DNA from: Thermoleophilia bacterium
GTDB taxonomy: Bacteria > Actinomycetota > Thermoleophilia > Gaiellales > Gaiellaceae
Direction: 5' to 3'
Assembly (NCBI GenBank): GCA_025929425.1
Contig: JAICME010000012.1
Span: 1 to 36,768 of the forward strand
DNA: 36,768 nt
Part shown: positions 29,253 through 36,768 of the stretch, piece after piece
How positions within the stretch are numbered: the first letter of the stretch is position 1
Layout of the letters: each line of letters opens with the position of its first letter
The notes under the pieces: generated by a model
Databases searched by the model: none
Told to the model about the DNA's origin: nothing
Seen by the model: only the letters and a program-made list of their open reading frames with translations
Made by a program: the position numbers and the translations under genes

Positions 29253-31623
29253 CGTATTGCGCGAGCTTCTCGCGCTCGGCGGCAACCGCCTCGGGTGCGG
29301 CATTCGCGACGAACTTCTCGTTCGAGAGCATCCGCTCGGCCCGCTCGATCTCCTTCTGGACGCGGGCGCGCTCGGCGTCGAGGTCGCCGCCGCCGTCGTC
29401 GGTCGGCCGGACGACGGCCTCGAAGATGCGAGCCGAGTCGCCGTCCAGCTTGATCCGGACACCGCTGCGTCGGTAGATGCGGGCCGCCGTCTGCGCGCTC
29501 TCCAGCGCGTCGAGCTCCCCCTCCCACGTCTCCGGCTCGGGCCACGGAGCGACGATCAGCCGCGTCTCGCGTGCGGGCAGGTTCGTCCAGATCTCCTCCG
29601 TGACGTGCGGCATCACCGGGTGGAGCAGCTTGAGGAGCCGCTCGAGCGCCGCGAACGCCGTCGCGCGCACGTCCTCCTCCGCCAGTCGCGGCTTGATCGA
29701 CTCGAGGTACCAGTCGCAGAAGTCGTCGAACGTGAGGTGATAGAGCCGTTGCACGGCGTGGGCGAAGTCGAACGCGGCGAGGTCGGCTTCGAACTCGGCC
29801 CGCGTCGCCTCGATGCGTGCGAGGATCCACCGCTCCTCGACCGAGGACGGCCGCGCCGCCGGCTCGACCGGACCGGCCAGCAGAAGCAGACGGCTCGCGT
29901 TCCAGAGCTTGTTCGCGAGCTTCCGTCCCTCCTCGATCGTGCCCCACGAGAAGCGCGGATCCTGGCCCGTGGTCATCTTGAGCAGCCCGTAGCGCGTCGC
30001 ATCGGCGCCGTACGGCTCGAGCGCCTCCTCGGGGTCGATACCGGTGCCGAGCGTGCGCGACATCCGCTTCCCTTCCGGGTTCTGGAGGTACGAGTGGATG
30101 ACCGCCTCTTGGAACGGCTCCTCCCCGATCAGCTCGAGGCCGGAGAAGATCATCCGCGCGACCCAGAGGAAGATGATGTCGCGGGCGGTGGCGAGTACGT
30201 GCCCCGGGTAGTAGCGCGCGAGCTCGGGCGTCTCCTCGGGCCAGCCGAGCGTCGCGAACGGGTAGAGCGCCGACGAGAACCATGTGTCGAGCACGTCTTC
30301 GTCCTGCCGCAGGTCGGCCGAGCCGCACTCGGTGCAGGCCCGGGGTTCGGTCTCGGCGACCGTGACATGGCCGTCGGGGCAGTACCAGACGGGGATTCTG
30401 TGACCCCACCAGATCTGGCGCGAGATGCACCAGTCGCGGACGTTCTCCATCCAGTCGAGGTACACGCGCGCGAAGCGGTCGGGGGTGAAGCGGACGCGGC
30501 CTTCCGTGACCGCGGCGACTGCGGGCGCGGCGAGATCTTTCATCGCCACCCACCATTGCGGGACGATGAGCGGCTCGATGCGGCTGTGGCAGCGCACGCA
30601 GTGACCGACCGAGTGACGGTAGTGCTCCCGCTTCTCGAGCAGCCCGCGCTCCGACGCCCAGTCGAGCACGCGCCGTCCCGCGTCCTCCTGGGTCAGCCCG
30701 GCGAGCTCGCCGGCGGCATCGTTCATCAGGCCGTCCGCCCCGATCACGGCGATCTCGGGGAGATCGTGGTCGCGGCCGATCTCGAAGTCCGTCGGGTCGT
30801 GGCCCGGCGTGATCTTGAGCGCGCCGGTGCCGAACTCCATCTCCACCCGCTCGTCGGCGATCACCGGCACGCGACGCTCGACGAACGGGACGACGACCTC
30901 CTTGCCGACGAGGTCGCGGTAGCGGTCGTCGTCCGGATGCACGGCGACCGCGACGTCCGCGAGGATCGTCGCGGGCCGCACCGTGGCGATCGTGACGTGG
31001 CCCGAGCCGTCGGCGAGCGGGTAGCGAATGTATGAGAGCGTGTCGTCGGTGTCCTCGTGCTCGACCTCGAGGTCGGAAAGAGCGGTCCGGTCGCGCGGGC
31101 ACCAGTTGACGATCCGGTTCGCGCGATAGATCCAGCCGCGCTCGTAGAGGTGGACGAACCAGCGCATGACCGCCGCGTAGTAGCGCTCGTCCATCGTGAA
31201 ACGCGTGCGGCGGTAGTCGAGCGAAGCACCGAGGAGTCGGAACTGGCTCATGATCGTGCCGCCGTAGCGCTCGAGCCATTCCTGGACGTAGGCGTCGAAG
31301 CCGTCGCGGCCGAGGTCGCGCTGGCTGCGTCCCTCCTGGGCGAGCGTGCGTCCGATCGCGGCCCACGTCGAGATCCCGGCATGGTCGTAGCCCGGCTGGA
31401 AGAGAGTGTTGAAGCCGCGCATCCGGTGCCAGCGCACCAGGGTGTCCTCGAGTGAGAGCTGCAGGCAGTGGCCGATCGTCAGCGAGCCGGAGATGTTCGG
31501 CGGCGGGTGCATGACGACGAACGTCTCGCCGGGCGCATCCGGGTCGGCCTCGTAGAGACCCTCTTCCTCCCAGATCTTCTGCCAGCGTTCCTCAACGCCC
31601 TGCGGCTTGTAAAGCGTGTCCAT
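29227..31623 (-). CDS. valS: Valine--tRNA ligase
   Basis: Charges tRNA-Val. The 798 residues contain PPPNISGSLTIGHCLQLSLE (class I signature, residues 49-52 TIGH instead of HIGH) and NTLFQPGYDHAGIST. The editing domain lies at about 200-330, with GTGALKITPGHDPTDFEIG. The anticodon-side signature is GKRMSRTLGTGIDPEEALEP near 517, where most have KMSKSxGN. A C-terminal coiled coil has DLDAERARVQKEIERAERML. The start is ATG 31623, 24 bases after the GntR gene; no T-box leader is present. Product identity is secure from the editing and tRNA-binding regions. Confidence 0.95.
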   Translation of the reverse strand: MDTLYKPQGVEERWQKIWEEEGLYEADPDAPGETFVVMHPPPNISGSLTIGHCLQLSLEDTLVRWHRMRGFNTLFQPGYDHAGISTWAAIGRTLAQEGRSQRDLGRDGFDAYVQEWLERYGGTIMSQFRLLGASLDYRRTRFTMDERYYAAVMRWFVHLYERGWIYRANRIVNWCPRDRTALSDLEVEHEDTDDTLSYIRYPLADGSGHVTIATVRPATILADVAVAVHPDDDRYRDLVGKEVVVPFVERRVPVIADERVEMEFGTGALKITPGHDPTDFEIGRDHDLPEIAVIGADGLMNDAAGELAGLTQEDAGRRVLDWASERGLLEKREHYRHSVGHCVRCHSRIEPLIVPQWWVAMKDLAAPAVAAVTEGRVRFTPDRFARVYLDWMENVRDWCISRQIWWGHRIPVWYCPDGHVTVAETEPRACTECGSADLRQDEDVLDTWFSSALYPFATLGWPEETPELARYYPGHVLATARDIIFLWVARMIFSGLELIGEEPFQEAVIHSYLQNPEGKRMSRTLGTGIDPEEALEPYGADATRYGLLKMTTGQDPRFSWGTIEEGRKLANKLWNASRLLLLAGPVEPAARPSSVEERWILARIEATRAEFEADLAAFDFAHAVQRLYHLTFDDFCDWYLESIKPRLAEEDVRATAFAALERLLKLLHPVMPHVTEEIWTNLPARETRLIVAPWPEPETWEGELDALESAQTAARIYRRSGVRIKLDGDSARIFEAVVRPTDDGGGDLDAERARVQKEIERAERMLSNEKFVANAAPEAVAAEREKLAQYVAERDALG

Positions 31624-31647
31624 CGGGCGGATGTCGTCAGGCAGCGA

Positions 31648-32385
31648 CTATGAGCTGAGCTTAGCGGGGGAGCGTCTCGGCTGCGGCCAGGTGCCTCCGA
31701 CCTGCTCGAGGATCGCCTCGAGCAGCGCGAACGAGCCGAGGACGTGGTCGCGCGCGAGCGCCCGCGCGCCCTCGGGGCTGCCGACGACCAGCGCCTGCCG
31801 AATCGCGCGGTGCTGGTCGGCGTTCTTCGCGTACAGGCCGTCGATCGAGTGGTCGCCAGGAGCCCAGACGGCGGGGCCGGAGAACGAGCGGCGTGCGCTC
31901 TTCGCGAGCTGCTCCACTAGCGGCAGCCCGGCGACCCGGTAGATCACGTCGTGGAAGGCGTGGTTCGCGCGCACCCACTCGCCCATGATCGAGCGGCGCG
32001 CCTCGCCGGGCTCGCGCGCGCGGAGTTCCTTCGAGATCCTGGCGAAGTGCTGCTCGGCCTCCTCGAGCTCCACGAGGTCCTCGGCCGTCATCTTCTTCGC
32101 GGCGACCTCGGTGGCGAGCGCCTCGAGCTCGGCGCGCACCATGAACGCCTCGTGCAGCTCCTCGCGCGAGATCGTGCGAACGCGAACTCCGCGGTTCGGG
32201 ACGAAGGAGACGAGACCCAGCGCCGCCAGCCTGCGGAGGGCTTCGCGGATCGGCGTGCGCGAGACCTCGAACTGCTCCGAAAGCTGCTCCTGCCGCAGGA
32301 CGGTTCCCGGCTCGAGCTCGCCGGAGACGATCGCCTCTTCGATCACGAGGGCGATGTCGTCCGCTTTGGTGCTGTCGAGGGACAT
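31648..32385 (-). CDS. GntR-family regulator, FCD subfamily
   Basis: 245 residues from ATG 32385. The winged helix at about 8-75 has VIEEAIVSGELEPGTVLRQE, QLSEQFEVSRTPIREALRRL and LVSFVPNRGVRVR. The FCD ligand domain shows VRAELEALATEVAAKK, RANHAFHDVIYRVAG (metal/ligand His) and NADQHRAIRQALVVG (His). FCD regulators typically sense carboxylic acids. The gene lies three genes downstream of aceB in the same run, making it a candidate regulator of the glyoxylate bypass; GGATCC-centred sites upstream of aceA are possible targets. The upstream ATG 32418 is less likely. Confidence 0.88.
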   Translation of the reverse strand: MSLDSTKADDIALVIEEAIVSGELEPGTVLRQEQLSEQFEVSRTPIREALRRLAALGLVSFVPNRGVRVRTISREELHEAFMVRAELEALATEVAAKKMTAEDLVELEEAEQHFARISKELRAREPGEARRSIMGEWVRANHAFHDVIYRVAGLPLVEQLAKSARRSFSGPAVWAPGDHSIDGLYAKNADQHRAIRQALVVGSPEGARALARDHVLGSFALLEAILEQVGGTWPQPRRSPAKLSS

Positions 32386-32392
32386 GCCGGAG

Positions 32393-32674
32393 CTAGCCGC
32401 CGTCCCGGGCGAGCGCATGGGCCTTGCGTGGGGCCAGCGCGGCGAGCCCCACTGTGTGCCCCGCCGCGAGGATCGGTTCGTCCCTCTCCCGAAGCGCCTC
32501 GTACTGGGCGAGCGTCAGGGTGATCCACCTCTCGCAGCGCTCATCGCCGCATTCGCAGAGGAAATCCCACGTCTCGGTCTCGCGGTCGGAGAGATCGAAG
32601 CGCTGCACCGCCATGCGGATATTGCGGTTCGTCTCGGCCCGTGCAGTGGAACGACTACTGCGCTCGTCGGACAA
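32393..32674 (-). CDS. Small CxC-motif protein B
   Basis: 93 residues from TTG 32674, preceded by GGGAGAGG with a six-base gap to the start codon, a strong Shine-Dalgarno that decides the start. The core WDFLCECGDERCERWITLTL and QYEALRERDEPILAAGH matches the paralogue at 4215-4424. The CEC-x4-C pattern suggests metal binding, and an N-terminal helix with TNRNIRMAVQRF precedes it. The function is unknown. It sits between the Cys-rich 42-residue gene and the GntR gene, seven bases before the latter. Confidence 0.72.
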   Translation of the reverse strand: MSDERSSRSTARAETNRNIRMAVQRFDLSDRETETWDFLCECGDERCERWITLTLAQYEALRERDEPILAAGHTVGLAALAPRKAHALARDGG

Positions 32675-32725
32675 ACAGACCTCTCCCGGTTGAAGACGCC
32701 CTCCCGGAAGAGAATACGCCGAGAG

Positions 32726-32854
32726 CTACTCGTTGTCGTGGTCCCGCTCGCAGAAATCGGGGCACGTGCATTCGGCGATCTCCGCGGTGCAGGGCGCATC
32801 CGCACCGGGCCGCTCGATGCGTTCGTCCTCGGGTGCGATCAGCGTCTCGCTCAT
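32726..32854 (-). CDS. Cys-rich 42-residue protein downstream of malate synthase
   Basis: A very short gene, MSETLIAPEDERIERPGADA followed by a tail with four cysteines: CTAEIAECTCPDFC then ERDHDNE. GAGGAGGG lies five bases before ATG 32854, one of the best Shine-Dalgarno sequences in the window, and the start is 11 bases after the aceB stop. The C-x6-C-x-C-x3-C arrangement plus His and acidic residues suggests a metal-binding microprotein. The family is not one I can name. Its place directly after aceB suggests expression with the glyoxylate enzymes. Confidence 0.65.
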   Translation of the reverse strand: MSETLIAPEDERIERPGADAPCTAEIAECTCPDFCERDHDNE

Positions 32855-32865
32855 CTCGTCCCTCC

Positions 32866-34380
32866 TCAGTCGAGGCGTTCGTAGGCAGGCAGGGTCAGGA
32901 AGTCCTCGAGCTCCTCGGAGAGCGCGACCGCGGCGAAGAGCTCCTTCGCCTCGTCGCCGGCCTCGACGAGCTCGATCTCCTCGCGGATGCGCTGCTCGTC
33001 GACGCGCCCGCTGCGCACCCACTGCCAGATCTGGGAGCGGGAGATCTCCGCGGTTGCCGCGTCCTCCATCAGGTTGTCGATCGCGGCCGCGCCGACACCG
33101 TGCAGCCAGGAGTCGAGATAGCGCACGCCGACGGAGACGTTCGTCCGCACGCCGGCGTCGGTGATGTCGCCGGGAGTATCCGGGATCGACAGCAGCGCAG
33201 CCTCGTCGGGGACGACATCCTCGCGCAGCCGCTCGACCTGGTTCGGCCGGTCGCCGAGAGGGCCGTCGAAGACCTCGGTGCAGGCGGGCACGAGATCGGG
33301 ATGCGCGACCCACGAGCCGTCGAAGCCGTCGCCCGACTCGCGCTCCTTGTCCTCGCGCACCTTCGCGAGAGCGATCTCGTTCGCCTGGGCATCCTTGCGC
33401 GACGGGATGAAGGCCGCCATGCCGCCGATCGCGTGCGCGCCGCGCCGGTGGCACGAGCGGACGAGGAGCTCCGTGTACGAGCGCATGAACGGCACGGTCA
33501 TCGTCACCTGGACGCGGTCGGGCAGCACCCAGTCCCGCTTCCGGAACTTCTTGATCGCGCTGAAGATGTAGTCCCAGCGGCCGGCGTTGAGGGCGCAGCC
33601 CCAGTCGCGCAGCTCGTAGAGGATCTCCTCCATCTCGAACGCGGCGAGGACCGTCTCGATGAGGACGGTGCAGCGGATCGAGCCGCCCGGCAGGCCGAGC
33701 TCCTCCTCCGCGAGCGCGAACGCGTCCGCCCACAGACGCGCTTCGAGATGCGACTCGAGCTTCGGAAGGTAGAAGTACGGCCCGCTGCCACGCTCGAGCT
33801 GCTCCCGGGCGTTCCGCGCCATGTGCAGCCCGAAATCGAAGAGCGAGGCGGAGACCGGCTCCTCGTCGACGAGCGCATGACGCTCCGGCAGGTGCCAGCC
33901 GCGCGGACGGATCAGCAGTGTCGCGATCTCGTCGTTCAGCCGGTACGTCTTGTCGGGCGTCTCGAACGAGATTTCGCGGCGCACCGCGTCGGTGACGTTC
34001 CGCTGCCCCTCGACGATGTTCGCCCACGACGGCGAGCAGGCGTCCTCGTAGTCGGCCATGAAGACCCGGGCGCCGGAGTTGAGGGCGTTGATCATCATCT
34101 TGCGGTCGACCGGGCCGGTGATCTCGCAGCGGCGGTCGCGGAGGTCGGCCGGCGCCTCGGCGACGCGCCAGTCGGAGTCGCGGACGTCCTTCGTTCCCGG
34201 CAGGAAACGAGGGTTCGTGCCGGCGTCGAGCTCGGCCTGGCGCTCACGCCGCGCCTCGAGCAGCTCGCGGCGCCGCGGGTTCAGCTCGCGGTGGAGACGC
34301 ACGACCAAGTCGAGCGCCTCCCGGGTGAGAACGGACTCGTCGGCCGGGGAGAGGATCTCGACGTCGGCCACCGCGCTCAC
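32866..34380 (-). CDS. aceB: Malate synthase A
   Basis: Condenses glyoxylate and acetyl-CoA to malate in the glyoxylate bypass. The 504-residue length fits isoform [21 protein letters not shown] includes acidic residues of the Mg site, the signature region is [40 protein letters not shown] follows, and the catalytic-base region is near IWQWVRSGR and the preceding [12 protein letters not shown]. It begins at GTG 34380, whose GTGA overlaps the aceA stop by four bases, so aceA and aceB are translationally coupled. Confidence 0.96.
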   Translation of the reverse strand: MSAVADVEILSPADESVLTREALDLVVRLHRELNPRRRELLEARRERQAELDAGTNPRFLPGTKDVRDSDWRVAEAPADLRDRRCEITGPVDRKMMINALNSGARVFMADYEDACSPSWANIVEGQRNVTDAVRREISFETPDKTYRLNDEIATLLIRPRGWHLPERHALVDEEPVSASLFDFGLHMARNAREQLERGSGPYFYLPKLESHLEARLWADAFALAEEELGLPGGSIRCTVLIETVLAAFEMEEILYELRDWGCALNAGRWDYIFSAIKKFRKRDWVLPDRVQVTMTVPFMRSYTELLVRSCHRRGAHAIGGMAAFIPSRKDAQANEIALAKVREDKERESGDGFDGSWVAHPDLVPACTEVFDGPLGDRPNQVERLREDVVPDEAALLSIPDTPGDITDAGVRTNVSVGVRYLDSWLHGVGAAAIDNLMEDAATAEISRSQIWQWVRSGRVDEQRIREEIELVEAGDEAKELFAAVALSEELEDFLTLPAYERLD

Positions 34381-35660
34381 ACGGCCTCCTTCGTGAACTG
34401 CGCCTCCTCGGTCGAGCCCCTCAGCGCGAGAGTCTCGCTGTCGGGAGCGACGGCCTGCGTGACGAGGTCGAAGTAGCCGGCGCCGACCTCGCGCTGATGG
34501 CGCGTCGCCGTGTAGCCGAACTCCTCGAGCTCGAACTCACGCTCCTGCAGCCGCACGTACGCCGGCATCTGCTCCTCAGCGTAGTCGCGGGCGAGCTCGA
34601 ACATCGACGCGTTGATCGAGTGGAAGCCGGCGAGCGTGATGAAGAGGAAGCGGTAGCCCCACTCGCCGAGCGTGTCCTGGAAGGAAGCGATCTGGTCGTC
34701 GTCCAGGTGCTTGCGCCAGTTGAAGGACGGTGAGCAGTTGTAGGCGAGCGGCTTGCCCGGGAAGCGCGCGTGGACGGCCTCCGCGAACTCCTTCGCCTCG
34801 TCGAGATCCGGCGTAGACGTCTCGAACCAGACGAGGTCGGCGTACGGCGCGTAGGCGAGGCCGCGCGAGATCGCGGCGTCGATCCCGTCACGGACGCGAT
34901 AGAAGCCCTCCGCAGTACGTTCGCCGGTCACGAAATCGCGGTCGTACTCGTCGACGTCGCTCGTGAGGAGCGCGGCAGAGAGCGCATCGGTCCGCGCGAC
35001 GAGGACGGTCGGGACGCCGCAGACGTCGGCCGCGAGCCGAGCGGCGTTGAGCGTCCGGATGAATTGCTGCGTCGGCACGAGCACCTTGCCGCCGAGGTGA
35101 CCGCACTTCTTCTCAGAGGCGAGTTGGTCCTCGTAGTGGACGCCGGCGGCGCCTGCTTCGATCATCGCGCGCATCAGCTCGTAGGCGTTGAGCGGGCCGC
35201 CGAAGCCGGCCTCGGCATCGGCGAGAATCGGCGCGAGCCAGTGCGTCCCGGTCCGTCCTTCCGCGCAGTCGATCTGGTCGGCCCGGAGCAAGGCGTTGTT
35301 GAGACGTCGGACGAGCGCGGGCGCGCTGTTCGCGGGATAGAGGCTCTGGTCGGGGTACGTGGCGCCGGCGAGGTTGGCGTCGGCCGCGACCTGCCAGCCG
35401 GAGAGGTAGATCGCGTCGAGCCCGGCCCGCACCATCTGGACGGCCTGCCCGCCGGTGAGCGCGCCGAGTGCGCGGACGGGCTGATCGGACTCGACGAGCT
35501 CCCAGAGACGCTCCGCGCCGAGCTTCGCGAGCGTGTGCTCCTCGACCACGGTGCCGCGCAAGCGGACGACGTCCTCCGCCGTGTACGTCCGCTCGATCCC
35601 GCTCCAGCGGCTGTCGGCGCTCCACTGGTCCTCGAGTTGCCGGGCTGGCTCCTGGATCAT
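34377..35660 (-). CDS. aceA: Isocitrate lyase
   Basis: Splits isocitrate to glyoxylate and succinate. The 427 residues from ATG 35660 contain the catalytic signature [12 protein letters not shown] (Cys of KKCGH), the Mg/substrate site VHYEDQLAS and [25 protein letters not shown] and a C-terminal [16 protein letters not shown] seven bases upstream of the ATG supports this start; the in-frame extension to 35798 is not coding. It would allow growth on acetate, fatty acids or other acetyl-CoA sources with aceB. Two GGATCCAA sites lie upstream. Confidence 0.97.
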   Translation of the reverse strand: MIQEPARQLEDQWSADSRWSGIERTYTAEDVVRLRGTVVEEHTLAKLGAERLWELVESDQPVRALGALTGGQAVQMVRAGLDAIYLSGWQVAADANLAGATYPDQSLYPANSAPALVRRLNNALLRADQIDCAEGRTGTHWLAPILADAEAGFGGPLNAYELMRAMIEAGAAGVHYEDQLASEKKCGHLGGKVLVPTQQFIRTLNAARLAADVCGVPTVLVARTDALSAALLTSDVDEYDRDFVTGERTAEGFYRVRDGIDAAISRGLAYAPYADLVWFETSTPDLDEAKEFAEAVHARFPGKPLAYNCSPSFNWRKHLDDDQIASFQDTLGEWGYRFLFITLAGFHSINASMFELARDYAEEQMPAYVRLQEREFELEEFGYTATRHQREVGAGYFDLVTQAVAPDSETLALRGSTEEAQFTKEAV

Positions 35661-35684
35661 CGACGTCTCCTCGGTCCGGATTTC

Positions 35685-35757
35685 GGATCCAAAACTTACC
35701 ACGGAGCGCGGCTTATTACACCTCCGAAGGCGGTGATAACTCCTATCTGGGATCCAA
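35685..35757. promoter_or_regulatory. Paired GGATCC-centred sites upstream of aceA
   Basis: GGATCCAA occurs at 35685-35692 (context TTTCGGATCCAAAA) and again at 35750-35757 (context CTGGGATCCAAGC), 65 bp apart, about six helical turns. Both lie in the 98-bp gap between aceA and the MaoC-like gene. Each is a partial palindrome around GGATCC on the operator size scale of GntR/FCD regulators. The AT-richer sequence between them (35695-35740) probably holds the aceA promoter. Function is inferred. Confidence 0.45.
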
Positions 35758-35758
35758 G

Positions 35759-36196
35759 CTAGAACTTGTAGTAGCGATAAACGACCTCGGCGACACACAC
35801 GGGCTTGTCCCCGCCGTCGCGTTCGATCGTCGCGGTCATCGCCACCTCACGACCCCACTCCTCTTCCCTGACGGAGTCCACGCGGAACGTTCCGCGAACG
35901 CGCGAGCCCGACGGCACCGGCGCCGGGAACCGCACGCGGTTGAGGCCGTAGTTGAGGGCCATGCCGGCGTCTGGCTCGTCGTGCGGGATCGTTTCGTACG
36001 ACATCGCCGGCAGGAGCGACAGCGTCAGGTAGCCGTGGGCGACGGTGCCCCCGAACGGCGTTTGCGCCGCCATTTCCGGATCGACGTGGATGAAGTTGTG
36101 GTCGTCGGTGGTGTCGGCGAACGCCTGAATCTTCTCCTGCGGCACGTCGATCCAGGAAGACGGCCCGAACTCCGCACCAACCTCGATCGCGCCCAT
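35759..36196 (-). CDS. MaoC-like (R)-hydratase family protein
   Basis: 145 residues from ATG 36196. The hotdog-fold hydratase motif is [20 protein letters not shown] followed by [17 protein letters not shown], with the catalytic Asp and His of the D-x4-H pattern. It would hydrate an enoyl-CoA to (R)-3-hydroxyacyl-CoA, linking acyl-CoA breakdown or polyester synthesis. The C-terminal part ([19 protein letters not shown]) is also family-typical. Upstream reading frame to 36511 passes through the repeat element and is not coding. TAGCGT at 36204-36209 lies seven bases before the start, another leaderless-type box. Confidence 0.9.
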   Translation of the reverse strand: MGAIEVGAEFGPSSWIDVPQEKIQAFADTTDDHNFIHVDPEMAAQTPFGGTVAHGYLTLSLLPAMSYETIPHDEPDAGMALNYGLNRVRFPAPVPSGSRVRGTFRVDSVREEEWGREVAMTATIERDGGDKPVCVAEVVYRYYKF

Positions 36197-36203
36197 GAGC
36201 GGA

Positions 36204-36209
36204 ACGCTA
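36204..36209 (-). promoter_or_regulatory. Putative -10 box of the MaoC-like gene
   Basis: On the minus strand TAGCGT fits TANNNT and is seven bases before ATG 36196. No Shine-Dalgarno is seen. It lies 15 bp from the edge of repeat copy 2, so the gene has its own promoter rather than depending on clpX. Confidence 0.4.
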
Positions 36210-36224
36210 ACGCCACACCGCGTA

Positions 36225-36339
36225 GGCCGGTGGCAGCCACCTTCACGAAAGTGTGCCGCGCTGGGGCCGCTCCCCCGCTGTTTCCGCTGTGAAGCTACGC
36301 GAAGTCGCGACAGTTTCGTAACAGTGGCTGCCACCGGCC
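36225..36339. repeat. Short inverted-repeat element, copy 2 (115 bp)
   Basis: Perfect 16-bp inverted ends: 36225-36240 (starting GGCCGGTGGCAGCCAC) and 36324-36339. The element is in the opposite orientation to copy 1: next to its right end, read inward on the minus strand, is TGTTACGAAAC, matching the left end of copy 1. Next to its left end is TTCACGAAAG. The interior is GC-rich and differs from copy 1 apart from the terminal 25 bases or so. It lies between the clpX 3' end and the MaoC-like gene promoter. Confidence 0.8.
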
Positions 36340-36393
36340 GTGCCGGCGTGCCCAGCGCCCGACTTCGCAAGCTGCGAGCGGCTCCGTGGCTCT

Positions 36394-36768
36394 CTACGCG
36401 GTCTGCTCGACCGGCTCGTCCGGCTCGTCCGGCTCGTCGCCGGCGGCCTCGGCGCTCGTGACGAGCGTTGGGCGGATGCCCTGCGAGATCGTCTCCTTCG
36501 TGATCACGCATTTCGTCACGTCGCGGCGGGACGGCAGCTCGAACATCACGTCGAGGAGGGCGGCTTCGATGATCGACCGCAGGCCGCGGGCGCCGGTCTC
36601 ACGCTCGAGCGCGCGGTCGGCGATCTCCCACATCGCGTCCTCGGTGAAGACGAGCTCGACCCCGTCGTACCCGAAGAAGCGCTGGTACTGCTTGACGAGC
36701 GCGTTCTTCGGCTCCTCGAGGATCTGGACGAGGTCCTCGCGCCGCAGCTGGTGCACGGCGGAGATGAC
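36394..36768 (-). CDS. clpX: ATP-dependent Clp protease ATP-binding subunit ClpX, C-terminal part
   Basis: The frame is open to the window edge, so only the last 124 residues are seen. [20 protein letters not shown], then [20 protein letters not shown] and [20 protein letters not shown] are the sensor-2 and C-terminal D2-small domain of ClpX, which unfolds substrates for ClpP. The extreme C-terminus is acidic and contains three perfect 9-base units (36412-36438) coding for DEP repeats, a likely disordered or species-specific tail. The N-terminal zinc domain and Walker motifs lie beyond the window. Confidence 0.95.
   Translation of the reverse strand, partial: VISAVHQLRREDLVQILEEPKNALVKQYQRFFGYDGVELVFTEDAMWEIADRALERETGARGLRSIIEAALLDVMFELPSRRDVTKCVITKETISQGIRPTLVTSAEAAGDEPDEPDEPVEQTA

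Noticed and set aside
31624-31647. Possible T-box or other leader upstream of valS
   Set aside because: Only 24 bases separate valS from the GntR gene, with no T-box or antiterminator sequence.
32641-34476. A 611-codon plus-strand frame
   Set aside because: Composition is typical of an antisense shadow and it covers aceB, whose motifs are unambiguous.
35759-36511. Long 250-codon frame starting upstream of the MaoC-like gene
   Set aside because: The upstream part reads through the inverted-repeat element and is low-complexity Arg-rich; the family N-terminus and a -10 box fix the start at 36196.
1-36768. CRISPR array, prophage, integrase or transposase
   Set aside because: No regularly spaced repeats, phage structural genes, integrase or DDE-type motifs were seen on either strand.

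Overview
The window is a gene-dense, very GC-rich bacterial chromosome segment with no phage, insertion sequence, CRISPR or plasmid signature. The gene content points to a high-GC actinobacterium, most likely of the class Thermoleophilia (Gaiella or Solirubrobacter type). Pointers are the DUF2469 protein, the DUF4081-GNAT protein beside a tilS-hpt-ftsH-folP-folB-folK cluster, paired NfeD/SPFH genes, several GTG/TTG starts, and TANNNT boxes about six bases before start codons, as expected for leaderless mRNAs. The taxon is inferred from content, not from a marker tree.

Layout. 1-1244: end of a dusB-like gene and an aminoglycoside-phosphotransferase-fold gene. 1192-9152 (minus): GNAT, tilS, hpt, ftsH, then a small inserted group (wHTH regulator, CxC protein, short ORF), then folP, folB, folK, DUF2469 and coaX. 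This combines purine salvage, tRNA lysidine modification, membrane proteolysis, folate and CoA synthesis. 9238-11480 (plus): purine nucleoside phosphorylase, a diacylglycerol-kinase-family lipid kinase and a PAP2 phosphatase; the last two appear to lack canonical start codons. 11430-15419: sirtuin, acyl-CoA thioesterase and two divergent acyl-CoA dehydrogenases around a TetR-like operator. 15544-18599: enolase-superfamily protein, secreted protein, threonine dehydratase-like enzyme and TetR regulator. 18612-22028: two head-to-head NfeD/SPFH pairs. 22025-25129: HAD hydrolase, tRNA-Pro(CGG), GNAT, membrane protein and HbpS-like protein. 25126-36768 (minus): the clpX 3' end, a MaoC-like protein, the glyoxylate-bypass genes aceA-aceB with a 42-residue Cys-rich protein, a CxC protein and a GntR regulator, then valS, folC, zinc-ribbon protein, ndk, methyltransferase, maf and a phosphotransferase-like gene.

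Metabolic theme. Thioesterase, acyl-CoA and glutaryl-CoA dehydrogenases, a MaoC-type protein, isocitrate lyase and malate synthase fit growth on fatty or other acyl-CoA substrates. Local TetR and GntR regulators and candidate operators could control them.

The most unusual signals are: a short interspersed repeat (two copies of about 110-115 bp with perfect 15-16 bp inverted ends, plus a half copy at the folB/folK junction); two successive genes whose conserved N-termini lie upstream of any ATG/GTG/TTG; a recurrent leaderless-promoter pattern; paralogous small CxC proteins; and a 42-aa Cys-rich protein in the glyoxylate operon.
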